DNA of 64,000 bases from Pseudomonas anguilliseptica (GCF_021375795.1 NZ_JAEIOI010000007.1:1-64000), one strand, 5' to 3'; counted from the first letter of the stretch, positions 21,997 through 34,290 are shown. The notes: generated by a model not told the origin, from the letters alone. Translations and numbers: made by a program.

Positions 21997-23137
21997 GCCA
22001 GCCCTTAAACCTGCCATTTTGGCTCTTGCTGATGGCAGCATTTTTCGCGGCGAGGCCATCGGTGCCGATGGCCAGACTATTGGAGAGGTGGTTTTTAACA
22101 CCGCCATGACCGGCTATCAGGAAATCCTTACCGATCCTTCCTATGCCCAGCAGATCGTGACCCTGACCTACCCGCATATCGGCAACACCGGCACCACGCC
22201 GGAAGATGCCGAATCCAATCGCGTGTGGGCCGCAGGCCTCATCATCCGTGACCTGCCGCTGATCTCCAGCAACTGGCGTAACAAGCAGCCACTGGACGAG
22301 TACCTCAAGGAAAACGGCACCGTTGCCATCGCCGGTATCGATACCCGCCGCCTGACCCGCATCCTGCGTGAAAAGGGCTCGCAGAACGGCTGCATCCTGG
22401 TAGGCGATGACGCTACCGAGGAAAAAGCCCTGGAACTGGCGCGCAGCTTCCCTGGCCTGAAAGGCATGGACCTGGCCAAGGTGGTCAGCTGCACCGAGCG
22501 TTACGAGTGGCGCTCCAGCGTGTGGAATCTGAAAGATGACAGCCACCCGCAAATCCCGGCCAGCGAACTCAAGTACCACGTGGTCGCTTACGACTACGGG
22601 GTCAAAACCAACATCCTGCGTATGCTGGTCGAGCGCGGTTGCCGCCTGACTGTGGTGCCGGCGCAGACTCCGGCTGCCGAAGTACTGGCGTTGAACCCGG
22701 ATGGTGTATTCCTCTCCAACGGCCCTGGCGATCCTGAGCCGTGCGACTACGCCATCGCCGCGATCAAGGAAATTCTCAATACCGAGATTCCGGTGTTCGG
22801 TATCTGCCTCGGTCACCAGCTGCTGGCCCTGGCCTCCGGCGCCAAGACCGTGAAAATGGGCACTGGTCACCACGGTGCCAACCACCCGGTACAGGACCTG
22901 AAGACCGGCGTGGTAATGATCACCAGTCAGAACCACGGTTTTGCCGTGGACGAGCCGAGCCTGCCGGCCAACCTGCGCGCCACCCACAAGTCGCTGTTCG
23001 ACGGCACCCTGCAGGGTATCGAGCGCACCGACAAGGATGCGTTCAGCTTCCAGGGTCACCCTGAAGCCAGCCCCGGCCCGCACGACGTAGCCCCCTTGTT
23101 TGACCGTTTTATCGAAGCCATGGCCAAGCGCCGTTAA
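21989..23137 (+). CDS. carA: carbamoyl-phosphate synthase small subunit
   Basis: A 382-residue glutamine amidotransferase subunit that passes ammonia to CarB for carbamoyl phosphate, the precursor of arginine and pyrimidines. N-terminal CarA domain (LADGSIFRGEAIGADGQTIGEVVFNTAMTGYQEILTDPSY) and class I GATase domain with catalytic Cys in GICLGHQLLALA and the His-Glu pair in FQGHPEASPGPHD. Translation starts at TTG (21989) after CGGAGG. The leader carries a terminator hairpin, so control by attenuation is likely. Confidence 0.97.
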   Translation: MSKPALKPAILALADGSIFRGEAIGADGQTIGEVVFNTAMTGYQEILTDPSYAQQIVTLTYPHIGNTGTTPEDAESNRVWAAGLIIRDLPLISSNWRNKQPLDEYLKENGTVAIAGIDTRRLTRILREKGSQNGCILVGDDATEEKALELARSFPGLKGMDLAKVVSCTERYEWRSSVWNLKDDSHPQIPASELKYHVVAYDYGVKTNILRMLVERGCRLTVVPAQTPAAEVLALNPDGVFLSNGPGDPEPCDYAIAAIKEILNTEIPVFGICLGHQLLALASGAKTVKMGTGHHGANHPVQDLKTGVVMITSQNHGFAVDEPSLPANLRATHKSLFDGTLQGIERTDKDAFSFQGHPEASPGPHDVAPLFDRFIEAMAKRR

Positions 23138-23173
23138 ACCCGCCGACTGACCCAAGGATTCGAGAGAGAGAAC

Positions 23174-26391
<3,218 letters not shown>

Positions 26392-26395
<4 letters not shown>

Positions 26396-26868
26396 CCAAG
26401 TACCCTATGACCGTCCAGGGCGCGCGCGCCCTGGAAGAAGAGTTGGCGCACCTGACCAAGGTAGTGCGCCCCAAACTCAGTCAGGACATCGGCACCGCAC
26501 GCGAGCTGGGTGACCTCAAGGAAAACGCCGAGTACCACGCCGCGCGCGAGCAGCAGGGTATGGTCGAGGCGCGTATCCGTGACATCGAAGGTCGCCTGCA
26601 GAATGCGGTGATCATCGACGTCACCACCATTGAGCACACCGGCAAGGTGATTTTCGGCACTACCGTGGAAATCGCCAACTGCGAGACCGATGAAAGCGTG
26701 GTTTACCAGATCGTCGGTGAAGACGAAGCGGACATCAAACAGCGCAAGATTTCTGTCGGCTCACCCATCGCCCGCGCCCTGATCGGCAAGAGTGAGGGTG
26801 ATGTGGTTGTCGTGCAGACGCCGAGTGGCGCGCTGGAGTATGAGATTGTCGAGGTTCGCCATCTCTAA
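26392..26868 (+). CDS. greA: transcription elongation factor GreA
   Basis: A 158-residue factor that enters the secondary channel of RNA polymerase and stimulates cleavage of backtracked RNA. N-terminal antiparallel coiled coil with the acidic tip (LGDLKENAEYHAAREQQGMVEARI) and C-terminal FKBP-like domain (VIFGTTVEIANCETDESVVYQIVGEDEADIKQRKISVGSPIARALIGKSEGD). Its ATG overlaps the carB stop (ATGA), so it is translationally coupled to carB. Confidence 0.98.
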
Positions 26869-27286
26869 GCCCGGTGCGCGTGATGCTGGTGCAATCAGCT
26901 GGCTGCTGGTTCAGACACTCTGGGTGGGTGGCCTGTGGTTGCTGCATTTTCTGCTGTTGCCGGCGATCAGCAAAATGGGCCTGGCGTCTTTGCTGGTCGA
27001 AGAAATCGGTAATACCCTGCGCCCTTTGCTGGTGGGCTTGAGTGCAATTTGCGTGGCGGTGCAGGTGCTGGTTTTGCTGCGTGCCGAACAGTGGAACAAT
27101 CTGTGGCGGGATATGCGCGGGCAGTTGCTGCTGGTTGTGGCCGCGATGGCGGGTAGTTATTTTGCGGTTCGCCAACTGTTGCCAGAGGCTGAACTGTGGT
27201 TGATGTTCAGTTATCTGGTGATGGCGTTCTGTGGTTTGCTGCTGGTGCTGCAGCCAGTGCCGGATCGGTTGCGACGTAAGCTCTAG
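26840..27286 (+). CDS. conserved small membrane protein
   Basis: A 148-residue protein with four strongly hydrophobic segments (about residues 19-37, 50-72, 80-100 and 111-132 in this start), so an inner-membrane protein with no recognised domain. It overlaps the end of greA by 29 bases in a different frame. The start is uncertain: ATG at 26840 sits only 1 base after GGAG, while TTG at 26846 lies 7 bases after it and may be the real start. Small membrane proteins are often found between greA and yhbY in pseudomonads; function unknown. Confidence 0.7.
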   Translation: MRLSRFAISKPGARDAGAISWLLVQTLWVGGLWLLHFLLLPAISKMGLASLLVEEIGNTLRPLLVGLSAICVAVQVLVLLRAEQWNNLWRDMRGQLLLVVAAMAGSYFAVRQLLPEAELWLMFSYLVMAFCGLLLVLQPVPDRLRRKL

Positions 27287-27295
27287 CCGGGAGGG

Positions 27296-27326
27296 GCATG
27301 ACAAGGCGCTGTGCGCCTTGCCATGC
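27296..27326. terminator. hairpin between convergent genes
   Basis: GCATGACAAGGCGC and GCGCCTTGCCATGC pair around a TGT loop (13 of 14 pairs, one mismatch). No T-tract, but it lies between convergent genes (the membrane protein and yhbY), so it may act as a weak or bidirectional stop. Confidence 0.5.
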
Positions 27327-27333
27327 AGGTGCA

Positions 27334-27645
27334 TCAGCCCTGGTAGCGGTGCACGTTGGACAGGTTCTTGTTCACCTTGGGGTTCTTGCGGTAAATCAGC
27401 GCCATCTTGCCGATCACCTGCACGGTCTCGGCATTGCCGGCTTTGCACAGCTCGCTGATAGCGGCCAGGCGATCTTCGCGCTCGATGATGCGTAATTGCA
27501 CTTTAATCAGTTCATGATCGCTCAGTGCGCGCTCCAGTTCAGCCAGCACACCTTCGGTCAAACCGTTGTCCGCCACGATCAATACAGGCTTCAGGTGGTG
27601 GCCGATAGATTTGAATTGTTTCTTCTGCTCTTGAGTGAGCGGCAT
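27334..27645 (-). CDS. yhbY: YhbY-family ribosome assembly RNA-binding protein
   Basis: A 103-residue CRS1-YhbY (CRM) domain protein. The fold signature is MPLTQEQKKQFKSIGHHLKPVLIVADNGLTEGVLAELERALSDHELIKVQL with the GxxG-like region further on. YhbY associates with pre-50S subunits in E. coli. It is divergent from rlmE, another 50S assembly factor, across a short gap that likely holds both promoters. Confidence 0.94.
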   Translation of the reverse strand: MPLTQEQKKQFKSIGHHLKPVLIVADNGLTEGVLAELERALSDHELIKVQLRIIEREDRLAAISELCKAGNAETVQVIGKMALIYRKNPKVNKNLSNVHRYQG

Positions 27646-27748
27646 AATCTGATTCCTGCATTTAATCTGGTAAAAAACGGCGATTAGTTTACCCGAGCGC
27701 CTTCGGGGCCGCCCAGATATTCATGCGTTGCACAGTTCGAGGTATTGC

Positions 27749-28372
27749 GTGGCCCGTTCCAAGACCAGTCAAGGTTGGCTGAAAGAGCATTTCAACGACC
27801 CCTACGTGAAAATGGCGCAGAAGGACGGCTATCGTTCGCGCGCCAGCTACAAGCTGCTGGAAATCCAGGAAAAGGACCGCATCCTCAGGCCTGGCATTAC
27901 TGTAGTCGATCTGGGTGCGGCGCCTGGCGGTTGGTCGCAGGTCACCAGTCGGGTGATCGGCGACAAAGGGCGGCTGATCGCGTCAGATATTCTGGAGATG
28001 GACAGCATCCCGGATGTCACCTTCATTCAGGGCGACTTTACTGATGATGGTGTGTTCGCGCAGATCCTCGATGCCATCGGGGATAATCAGGTAGACCTTG
28101 TGATTTCAGATATGGCCCCCAATATGAGTGGTGTAAGGGAAGCAGATCAGCCGCGCGCCATGTACCTGTGTGAGCTGGCTCTGGATTTGTCGGCGCGAGT
28201 CTTGCGGCCGGGTGGTGATTTTCTGATCAAGATCTTCCAGGGCGAAGGCTTCGATCAGTACCACAAGCAGACGCGTCAGATGTTCGACAAGGTGCAGATG
28301 CGCAAGCCGCTCTCTTCGCGAGATCGCTCGCGTGAACAGTATCTGCTGGCGCGTGGTTTCCGCGGCGCCTGA
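27749..28372 (+). CDS. rlmE: 23S rRNA 2'-O-methyltransferase RlmE (FtsJ/RrmJ)
   Basis: A 207-residue SAM-dependent enzyme that methylates U2552 in the A loop of 23S rRNA late in 50S assembly. SAM loop VVDLGAAPGGWSQV (about 50-63), SDMAPNMSG and the K-D-K-E catalytic pattern (Lys-Asp in the core, Lys in LIKIFQGEGF). GTG start at 27749 after CGAGG is chosen because the family begins MARSKTS; the in-frame ATG at 27728 is rejected. It precedes ftsH, as in many gammaproteobacteria. Confidence 0.95.
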   Translation: MARSKTSQGWLKEHFNDPYVKMAQKDGYRSRASYKLLEIQEKDRILRPGITVVDLGAAPGGWSQVTSRVIGDKGRLIASDILEMDSIPDVTFIQGDFTDDGVFAQILDAIGDNQVDLVISDMAPNMSGVREADQPRAMYLCELALDLSARVLRPGGDFLIKIFQGEGFDQYHKQTRQMFDKVQMRKPLSSRDRSREQYLLARGFRGA

Positions 28373-28543
28373 TGGCTGCCGTAAAGGTGCGAATTGTTCC
28401 GGGGCTTTGCGGTCACAGAACAAATAAAGGGTTACAGACGGCGTCTGCCAGGGGTGGGCGTTGTGTAGTAAGTTAGATCGGTACATAACTGGTCGTCATG
28501 CGAAGTGCGCTTCGGCACGGGGCCTGCTTCAGAGGGTAGTTAA

Positions 28544-30469
28544 TTGAACGACATGGCAAAGAATCTGGTCCTGTGGCTGATCATCGCCGCCGTCTTGGTG
28601 ACGGTGATGAACAATTTCTCCAGCCCGAGTGAGTCGAACAAACTCAACTACTCGGAATTTATCCAGCAGGTTCAAGGCGGTAGCGTCAAGCGCGTGACCG
28701 TGGATGGTTTCACCATCAGTGGTACGCGTATCGATGGCTCCTCGTTCGAGACCGTGCGTCCAGCGATTCAGGATAACGGCCTGATCAAGGACCTGATGGA
28801 CAATAACGTCGAGATCGTCGGCAAGCAGCCTGAACAGCAGAGCATCTGGACTCAGTTGCTGGTGGCCAGCTTCCCGATTCTGGTGATCATCGCCGTGTTT
28901 ATGTTCTTCATGCGCCAGATGCAGGGCGGCGCTGGTGGCAAGGGCGGGCCGATGAGCTTCGGTAAGTCCAAGGCGCGCCTGCTGTCCGAAGATCAGGTCA
29001 AGACCACCTTTGCAGATGTCGCCGGTTGCGACGAAGCCAAGGAAGAAGTCAGCGAGCTGGTTGAATTTCTCCGCGATCCGGGCAAGTTCCAGCGCCTGGG
29101 TGGTCGTATCCCCCGTGGCGTGCTGATGGTGGGTTCGCCTGGTACCGGTAAAACACTGTTGGCCAAAGCGGTTGCTGGTGAAGCCAAGGTGCCGTTCTTC
29201 ACCATCTCTGGTTCCGACTTCGTTGAAATGTTTGTCGGTGTTGGCGCCAGCCGCGTCCGCGATATGTTTGATCAGGCCAAGAAGCATGCGCCGTGCATCA
29301 TCTTTATCGATGAGATTGACGCCGTTGGTCGCCATCGTGGTGCTGGCATGGGTGGTGGTCACGATGAGCGCGAGCAGACCCTCAACCAGTTGCTGGTAGA
29401 GATGGACGGCTTTGAAATGAATGACGGCATCATTGTGATTGCCGCCACCAACCGTCCTGATGTTCTTGATCCTGCCTTGTTGCGCCCAGGTCGTTTTGAC
29501 CGTCAGGTCGTGGTCGGTCTGCCGGATATCCGTGGTCGTGAGCAGATTCTGAAAGTGCACATGCGCAAAGTGCCGATGGGCGAAGACGTTGCGCCGGCGG
29601 TGATTGCGCGCGGTACTCCCGGCTTTTCCGGTGCTGATCTGGCCAACCTGGTCAACGAGGCCTCACTGTTCGCTGCGCGTGCCGGTAAGCGTCTGGTCGA
29701 GATGAAGGAGTTCGAGCTGGCTAAAGACAAGATCATGATGGGTGCCGAGCGCAAAACCATGGTCATGTCTGACAAGGAGAAGCTCAACACCGCGTTCCAC
29801 GAGGCTGGCCATGCCATCGTCGGTCGTCTGGTGCCCGAGCACGATCCGGTTTACAAGGTGTCGATCATTCCGCGTGGTCGTGCCCTGGGCGTGACCATGT
29901 TCCTGCCTGAAGAAGACCGTTACAGCCTGAGCAAGCGTGCACTGACCAGCCAGATCTGCTCGCTGTTCGGTGGGCGGATTGCCGAAGAGATGACCTTGGG
30001 TTTCGACGGCGTCACCACCGGGGCGTCCAATGACATCATGCGCGCCACCCAATTGGCCAAGAACATGGTCACCAAGTGGGGTTTGTCGGAAAAGCTTGGG
30101 CCGCTGATGTATGCCGAAGAGGAGGGTGAAGTTTTCCTTGGGCGTAGCATGGGTAGCCAGGCTAGCAATGTTTCCGGTGAGACGGCCAAGCTGATCGATG
30201 AAGAGGTTCGCCGCATCATTGACGAGTGCTACGCCACTGCGAAGAAGTTGCTGGTGGAAAATCGTGACAAGCTTGATGCCATGGCAGAAGCGTTGATGAA
30301 GTACGAGACCATTGATGCTGAGCAGATCGACGACATCATGAATGGTCTGGCGCCACGTGAGCCGAAAGGCTGGCAGGGTGGTGACGACAATAACGGCACG
30401 CCGACTGCGCCTATTGAGATCGTCGAGTCTGCGGAAAAGCCCATTGGTGGTCCTGCCGCTGAGCATTAA
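28544..30469 (+). CDS. ftsH: ATP-dependent zinc metalloprotease FtsH
   Basis: A 641-residue inner-membrane AAA+ protease that degrades unstable membrane proteins and regulators such as sigma-32 and LpxC in E. coli. Two membrane helices (about 9-25 and 107-128), Walker A GSPGTGKT, second region of homology with ATNRPDVLDPALLRPGRFDRQ, and zinc site HEAGH. TTG at 28544 (MNDMAKN) after AGAGGG is used; ATG at 28553 is the alternative. It is followed by folP after only 8 bases, so the two are one operon. Confidence 0.97.
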   Translation: MNDMAKNLVLWLIIAAVLVTVMNNFSSPSESNKLNYSEFIQQVQGGSVKRVTVDGFTISGTRIDGSSFETVRPAIQDNGLIKDLMDNNVEIVGKQPEQQSIWTQLLVASFPILVIIAVFMFFMRQMQGGAGGKGGPMSFGKSKARLLSEDQVKTTFADVAGCDEAKEEVSELVEFLRDPGKFQRLGGRIPRGVLMVGSPGTGKTLLAKAVAGEAKVPFFTISGSDFVEMFVGVGASRVRDMFDQAKKHAPCIIFIDEIDAVGRHRGAGMGGGHDEREQTLNQLLVEMDGFEMNDGIIVIAATNRPDVLDPALLRPGRFDRQVVVGLPDIRGREQILKVHMRKVPMGEDVAPAVIARGTPGFSGADLANLVNEASLFAARAGKRLVEMKEFELAKDKIMMGAERKTMVMSDKEKLNTAFHEAGHAIVGRLVPEHDPVYKVSIIPRGRALGVTMFLPEEDRYSLSKRALTSQICSLFGGRIAEEMTLGFDGVTTGASNDIMRATQLAKNMVTKWGLSEKLGPLMYAEEEGEVFLGRSMGSQASNVSGETAKLIDEEVRRIIDECYATAKKLLVENRDKLDAMAEALMKYETIDAEQIDDIMNGLAPREPKGWQGGDDNNGTPTAPIEIVESAEKPIGGPAAEH

Positions 30470-30477
30470 GGTTCTTC

Positions 30478-31329
30478 ATGTCTGTTGTGCCTACCTTTGA
30501 CCGGCTGCCCTGTGGCAGCCGGTTTCTTGATTTAAGCCGTCCGCAAGTGATGGGCATCCTCAACGTAACCCCTGACTCTTTCTCCGATGGTGGGCGCTAC
30601 GGCCAGCGTGACGCAGCATTGCGTCATGCTGAGGCAATGCTGCGGGCTGGTGCGACGCTGATCGATGTCGGTGGTGAGTCGACTCGTCCGGGCGCGCGTG
30701 CGGTTTCTCCAGTTGAGGAGTTGGAGCGGGTTGCGCCGATTGTTGAGGCCATTGCTGCCGAGTTGGATGTGATTATCTCGGTGGATACCTCGACGCCAGC
30801 TGTCATGCGGGAAACAGCCCGTCTGGGGGCGGGGCTTATCAATGATGTGCGTTCGTTACAGCGCGATGGCGCTCTGGATGCGGCGGCCGATACGGGTTTG
30901 CCGGTGTGCCTGATGCATATGCACGGTGAGCCAAGCACCATGCAGCAGGATCCTCAGTACGCTGATGTGGTGGTTGAGGTGCGTGATTTTCTGCTTGAGC
31001 GCATGGTTGCCTGTGCTGCGGCGGGGATTGTTGCTGAGCGGATTATTCTTGATCCGGGTTTTGGCTTTGCGAAAACCCTGGCGCACAACCTGTCGTTATT
31101 CAAGCATCTCAAGACTTTACATGCGCTGGGTCGTCCTCTGCTGGTAGGGGCTTCGCGTAAAAGCATGATTGGCAAAGTATTGGGTCATGAAGTTGGCGAG
31201 CGCTTATATGGCAGTCTGGCGCTGGCTGCTCTGGCTGTCAGTAAGGGAGCCCACATCCTGCGCGTGCATGATGTGGCGGAAACGGTTGATGTGGTGCGCA
31301 TGATCGCCGCAGTTGAAGCAGCAGAATAA
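30478..31329 (+). CDS. folP: dihydropteroate synthase
   Basis: A 283-residue TIM-barrel enzyme that joins 6-hydroxymethyl-7,8-dihydropterin pyrophosphate to p-aminobenzoate in folate synthesis; it is the target of sulfonamides. Motifs: MGILNVTPDSFSDGG (about 24-38), DVGGESTRPGA, and DPGFGFAKT. It belongs to the ftsH-folP-glmM cluster that is conserved in this group; the end is 18 bases before glmM. Confidence 0.97.
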   Translation: MSVVPTFDRLPCGSRFLDLSRPQVMGILNVTPDSFSDGGRYGQRDAALRHAEAMLRAGATLIDVGGESTRPGARAVSPVEELERVAPIVEAIAAELDVIISVDTSTPAVMRETARLGAGLINDVRSLQRDGALDAAADTGLPVCLMHMHGEPSTMQQDPQYADVVVEVRDFLLERMVACAAAGIVAERIILDPGFGFAKTLAHNLSLFKHLKTLHALGRPLLVGASRKSMIGKVLGHEVGERLYGSLALAALAVSKGAHILRVHDVAETVDVVRMIAAVEAAE

Positions 31330-31347
31330 GTTAGAGGGATTGGCGGG

Positions 31348-32685
31348 ATGGCTAGAAAATATTTTGGTACTGACGGGATTCGTGGGCGAGTGGGTGATTT
31401 CCCGATCACGCCGGATTTTATGCTCAAGCTCGGCTGGGCGGCCGGCATGGCATTCCGCAAGCAAGGCAAGTGCCGCATCCTGATCGGTAAAGACACGCGT
31501 ATTTCCGGCTATATGTTTGAGTCGGCTCTTGAGGCGGGTCTGTCTGCGGCGGGTGCCGATGTGATGCTGCTGGGGCCGATGCCAACGCCAGCCATCGCCT
31601 ACCTGACTCGCACTTTTCATGCAGAGGCCGGTATCGTCATCAGTGCTTCGCACAACCCGCACCATGACAATGGCATCAAGTTCTTCTCGGGTCAGGGCAC
31701 CAAGCTGCCGGACGAAATCGAGTTGATGATCGAAGAGTTACTGGATCAGCCGATGACCGTGGTCGAGTCCGAGCAGTTAGGCAAGGTCTCGCGAATCAAC
31801 GATGCTGCTGGGCGCTATATCGAATTCTGCAAGAGCAGTGTGCCAAGCAGCACCGACTTCGCCGGGCTGAAGATCGTCATCGATTGCGCTCATGGTGCCG
31901 CGTACAAGGTGGCGCCAAGCGTATTCCGCGAGTTGGGTGCGCATGTCACTGTGCTGTCGGCGCAGCCAAACGGCCTGAATATCAATGACAACTGTGGCTC
32001 GACGCATATCGAAGCGCTGCAGGCTGAGGTGCTGGCGCAGCAGGCTGATCTGGGCATTGCTTTCGATGGCGATGCGGATCGCGTGTTGATGGTCGATCAT
32101 TCCGGCGCCCTTGTGGATGGCGATGAGTTGCTGTTCATCATTGCTCGCGATCTGCTGGAACGTGGCAAGCTGCAGGGCGGCGTGGTCGGCACGCTGATGA
32201 GTAATCTGGGGCTTGAGCTGGCTCTGGCCGATCTGGGTATTCCCTTTGCTCGGGCCAAGGTCGGTGATCGTTATGTGATCGCCGAGTTGCTGGCGCGTAA
32301 TTGGCAATTGGGCGGCGAAAACTCCGGGCATCTGTTGTGTCTGCAGCACACCACCACGGGTGATGCGATCATCGCTGCGTTGCAGGTGCTGATGGCGCTC
32401 AAGCGCCGTGGGCAGACGCTAGGTGAGGCGCGACTGGGTATGCAGAAGTGTCCGCAGGTGCTGGTTAACGTGCGTTTTGCTGGAGGCGTCGATCCGCTGG
32501 AGCATCCTGTTGTGCAGGAAGCCAGTGCCCGTGTGACCGAGCAGATGGCGGGGCGGGGTCGTGTGTTGTTGCGCAAATCGGGTACCGAGCCCTTGGTGCG
32601 TGTCATGGTTGAGGGTGATGATGAAAGCCTGGTTCGCGGCTATGCCGATGAATTAGCTAAAATTGTTGCTGATGTATGTGCTTGA
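31348..32685 (+). CDS. glmM: phosphoglucosamine mutase
   Basis: A 445-residue enzyme that converts glucosamine-6-phosphate to glucosamine-1-phosphate for cell-wall and lipopolysaccharide precursors. Alpha-D-phosphohexomutase signatures: FGTDGIRGRVG at the N-terminus, the phosphoserine loop in VISASHNPHHDNGIK (about 98-112), the metal loop DGDADRVLMVD, and the sugar-binding GGENSGH. The last domain ends RKSGTEPLVRVMVEG. It is the end of the ftsH-folP-glmM cluster. Confidence 0.98.
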   Translation: MARKYFGTDGIRGRVGDFPITPDFMLKLGWAAGMAFRKQGKCRILIGKDTRISGYMFESALEAGLSAAGADVMLLGPMPTPAIAYLTRTFHAEAGIVISASHNPHHDNGIKFFSGQGTKLPDEIELMIEELLDQPMTVVESEQLGKVSRINDAAGRYIEFCKSSVPSSTDFAGLKIVIDCAHGAAYKVAPSVFRELGAHVTVLSAQPNGLNINDNCGSTHIEALQAEVLAQQADLGIAFDGDADRVLMVDHSGALVDGDELLFIIARDLLERGKLQGGVVGTLMSNLGLELALADLGIPFARAKVGDRYVIAELLARNWQLGGENSGHLLCLQHTTTGDAIIAALQVLMALKRRGQTLGEARLGMQKCPQVLVNVRFAGGVDPLEHPVVQEASARVTEQMAGRGRVLLRKSGTEPLVRVMVEGDDESLVRGYADELAKIVADVCA

Positions 32686-32750
32686 TTCGGCTTGCCAGTC
32701 GGTAAGCTGTTGGGTAAAATCTGCGCCCTCTTTGACCGACGAGGTAAAGC

Positions 32751-33506
32751 ATGCGTCGCCCAATGGTTGCTGGTAACTGGAAAATGCACGGTACCCGCGC
32801 CAGCGTCGCAGAGCTGATCAACGGTCTCAACCAGCAGGCTTTGCCTGCTGGTGTAGATGTTGCGGTTTTTCCCTCTTGCCTGCATATAGCCCAAGTTGTT
32901 GATGGTCTGGTCGGCAAGGTTGTTGCGGTCGGTGCGCAAGATTGTTCGACTGAAGCGCAGCAAGGTGCTTTGACGGGTGAAGTGGCAGCAAGCCAATTGG
33001 CGGATGCGCGTTGCTCGATGGTGTTGATTGGTCACTCTGAGCGCAGGTCGTTGCTGGCTGAGGGTGATGAGGTTGTGACGCGCAAGTTTGCTGCGGCGCA
33101 ATCTGCTGGGCTCTTGCCTGTGCTTTGTGTGGGGGAAACCCTTGCTGAGCGTGAGGCAGGTCAAACCCTTGATGTGGTTGCGGCGCAGTTGGCGGCAGTG
33201 ACTGACAGACTGGGTGTTGATGTGTTTGCCGATGCGGTCATTGCCTATGAGCCGGTTTGGGCGATAGGCACTGGATTGACTGCGTCGCCTGAGCAGGCTC
33301 AGGAAGTTCATGCGGCGATTCGTGCGCAGCTGGCGGCGAAAAGTGCTGAGTTGGCTGGAAAAGTAAGAATTCTTTATGGTGGCAGTGTTAAGGCCGCCAG
33401 TGCTGCCGAGTTGTTCGGTATGCCGGATATCGATGGGGGGCTTGTGGGTGGAGCCTCTCTGAATGCGGATGAGTTCGGTGCGATTTGTCGCGCCGCAGGA
33501 AGCTAA
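32751..33506 (+). CDS. tpiA: triose-phosphate isomerase
   Basis: A 251-residue TIM barrel that interconverts dihydroxyacetone phosphate and glyceraldehyde-3-phosphate in glycolysis and gluconeogenesis. Active-site residues are clear: NWKMHG with Lys, GHSERR with His, and YEPVWAIGTG with Glu; the phosphate loop YGGSVKAASA is also present. It follows glmM by 65 bases and lies 4 bases before secG. Confidence 0.98.
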   Translation: MRRPMVAGNWKMHGTRASVAELINGLNQQALPAGVDVAVFPSCLHIAQVVDGLVGKVVAVGAQDCSTEAQQGALTGEVAASQLADARCSMVLIGHSERRSLLAEGDEVVTRKFAAAQSAGLLPVLCVGETLAEREAGQTLDVVAAQLAAVTDRLGVDVFADAVIAYEPVWAIGTGLTASPEQAQEVHAAIRAQLAAKSAELAGKVRILYGGSVKAASAAELFGMPDIDGGLVGGASLNADEFGAICRAAGS

Positions 33507-33510
33507 GAAA

Positions 33511-33894
33511 ATGCTGGAAACAGTTATCGTTGTTCTTCATCTGCTGGGTGCCATTGGTGTTGTTGCGCTGGTTTTGCTGCAGCAAGGCAAGGGTGCCGAC
33601 GCGGGTGCGTCTTTTGGTTCGGGTGCTTCGGCAACTGTATTCGGAAGCCAAGGTTCCTCTACCTTTTTGAGTCGAGTTACTGCTATACTTGCCACCGCTT
33701 TTTTCATGACTAGCTTGGGTTTAGCGTTCTTTGCTAAAGACAAAGCTGATGGTATGGCTCAGGTTGGTTTGCCTGATCCAGCAGTCTTGGAAGTACAACA
33801 GGCTAAGCCAGCTGTTGAAGATGTGCCTGTTCTGGATGCAGCTAAGCCGGCTAATGAAGCGGCAGACGTACCTCAGGCTCCTGAGCAGCAGTAA
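33511..33894 (+). CDS. secG: preprotein translocase subunit SecG
   Basis: A 127-residue inner-membrane subunit of SecYEG. First membrane helix METVIVVLHLLGAIGVVALVLLQ (about 1-23), cytoplasmic GKGADAGASFGSGASATVFGSQGSSTFLSR, second helix (about 53-73). The C-terminal tail (about 80-127) is long and acidic/Pro-rich, as in pseudomonads. The start at 33511 is chosen over the upstream ATG at 33463, which lies inside tpiA. Followed by tRNA-Leu. Confidence 0.97.
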   Translation: MLETVIVVLHLLGAIGVVALVLLQQGKGADAGASFGSGASATVFGSQGSSTFLSRVTAILATAFFMTSLGLAFFAKDKADGMAQVGLPDPAVLEVQQAKPAVEDVPVLDAAKPANEAADVPQAPEQQ

Positions 33895-33926
33895 GTAGCA
33901 ACACGCGTTACGCAACAAACGATTTT

Positions 33927-34012
33927 GCCGAGGTGGTGGAATTGGTAGACACGCTACCTTGAGGTGGTAGTGGCCATAGGCTGTAGGGGTTCGAGTCCCC
34001 TCCTCGGTACCA
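33927..34012 (+). tRNA. tRNA-Leu (anticodon GAG)
   Basis: An 86-base tRNA. The acceptor stem GCCGAGG pairs with CCTCGGT (one G-U pair), the anticodon arm is CTACC-TTGAGGT-GGTAG with anticodon GAG (reads CUC and CUU), a long variable arm TGGCCATAGGCTGTAG follows as expected of class II tRNAs, and the T arm GGGGTTCGAGTCCCC is canonical. Encoded CCA ends at 34012. The secG-tRNA-Leu-rimP order is typical of pseudomonads. Confidence 0.97.
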
Positions 34013-34020
34013 ATTTTCAG

Positions 34021-34047
34021 AAAGGCCCGCTCGATGCGGGCCTTTTT
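34021..34047 (+). terminator. terminator after tRNA-Leu
   Basis: Stem AAAGGCCCGC / GCGGGCCTTTTT with loop TCGAT, followed by T residues, 9 bases after the tRNA. Confidence 0.9.
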
Positions 34048-34063
34048 GTTGCTGGAGTGTCGA

Positions 34064-34093
34064 TTGACCCTTGGCTGGGTTAAGTCGTATAAT
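34064..34093 (+). promoter_or_regulatory. sigma-70 promoter of the rimP-nusA-infB operon
   Basis: TTGACC (34064-34069), 18-base spacer, perfect TATAAT (34088-34093). The expected start of transcription is near 34100, giving a leader of about 210 bases before rimP. Confidence 0.85.
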
Positions 34094-34156
34094 CCGGCCC
34101 CAGCTTTGATGTGGGATTGAGCAGTAAAGTCGCTCCTCGGATGTGAGTCCGTTGCT

Positions 34157-34174
34157 GGCTGGGTTAAACCAGCC
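34157..34174 (+). other. leader hairpin upstream of the first rimP attenuator
   Basis: GGCTGG and CCAGCC pair around GTTAAA. The sequence GGCTGGGTTAA of its 5' part also occurs at 34073-34083 in the promoter spacer, a short duplication. It may compete with, or support, the following terminator hairpin. Confidence 0.5.
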
Positions 34175-34194
34175 CCCGCATTGAGTTGCAGAGG

Positions 34195-34216
34195 AGCCCC
34201 TTTTAAGGGGCTTTTT
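34195..34216 (+). terminator. first terminator in the rimP-nusA leader
   Basis: AGCCCCTT (34195-34202) pairs with AAGGGGCT (34205-34212), followed by TTTT, about 95 bases after the predicted transcription start. It probably acts as an attenuator of the operon. Confidence 0.85.
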
Positions 34217-34262
34217 GCTAGCTGGGCGACAGCTTTGCCGGCCTTTAGAGGGCGGTTTGATG

Positions 34263-34290
34263 ATGGGCGATTCGCCCATTTTTTATTTTT
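34263..34290 (+). terminator. second terminator in the rimP-nusA leader
   Basis: ATGGGCG (34263-34269) pairs with CGCCCAT (34273-34279), then TTTTTTATTTTT. It lies 23 bases before the rimP start codon. Confidence 0.8.
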
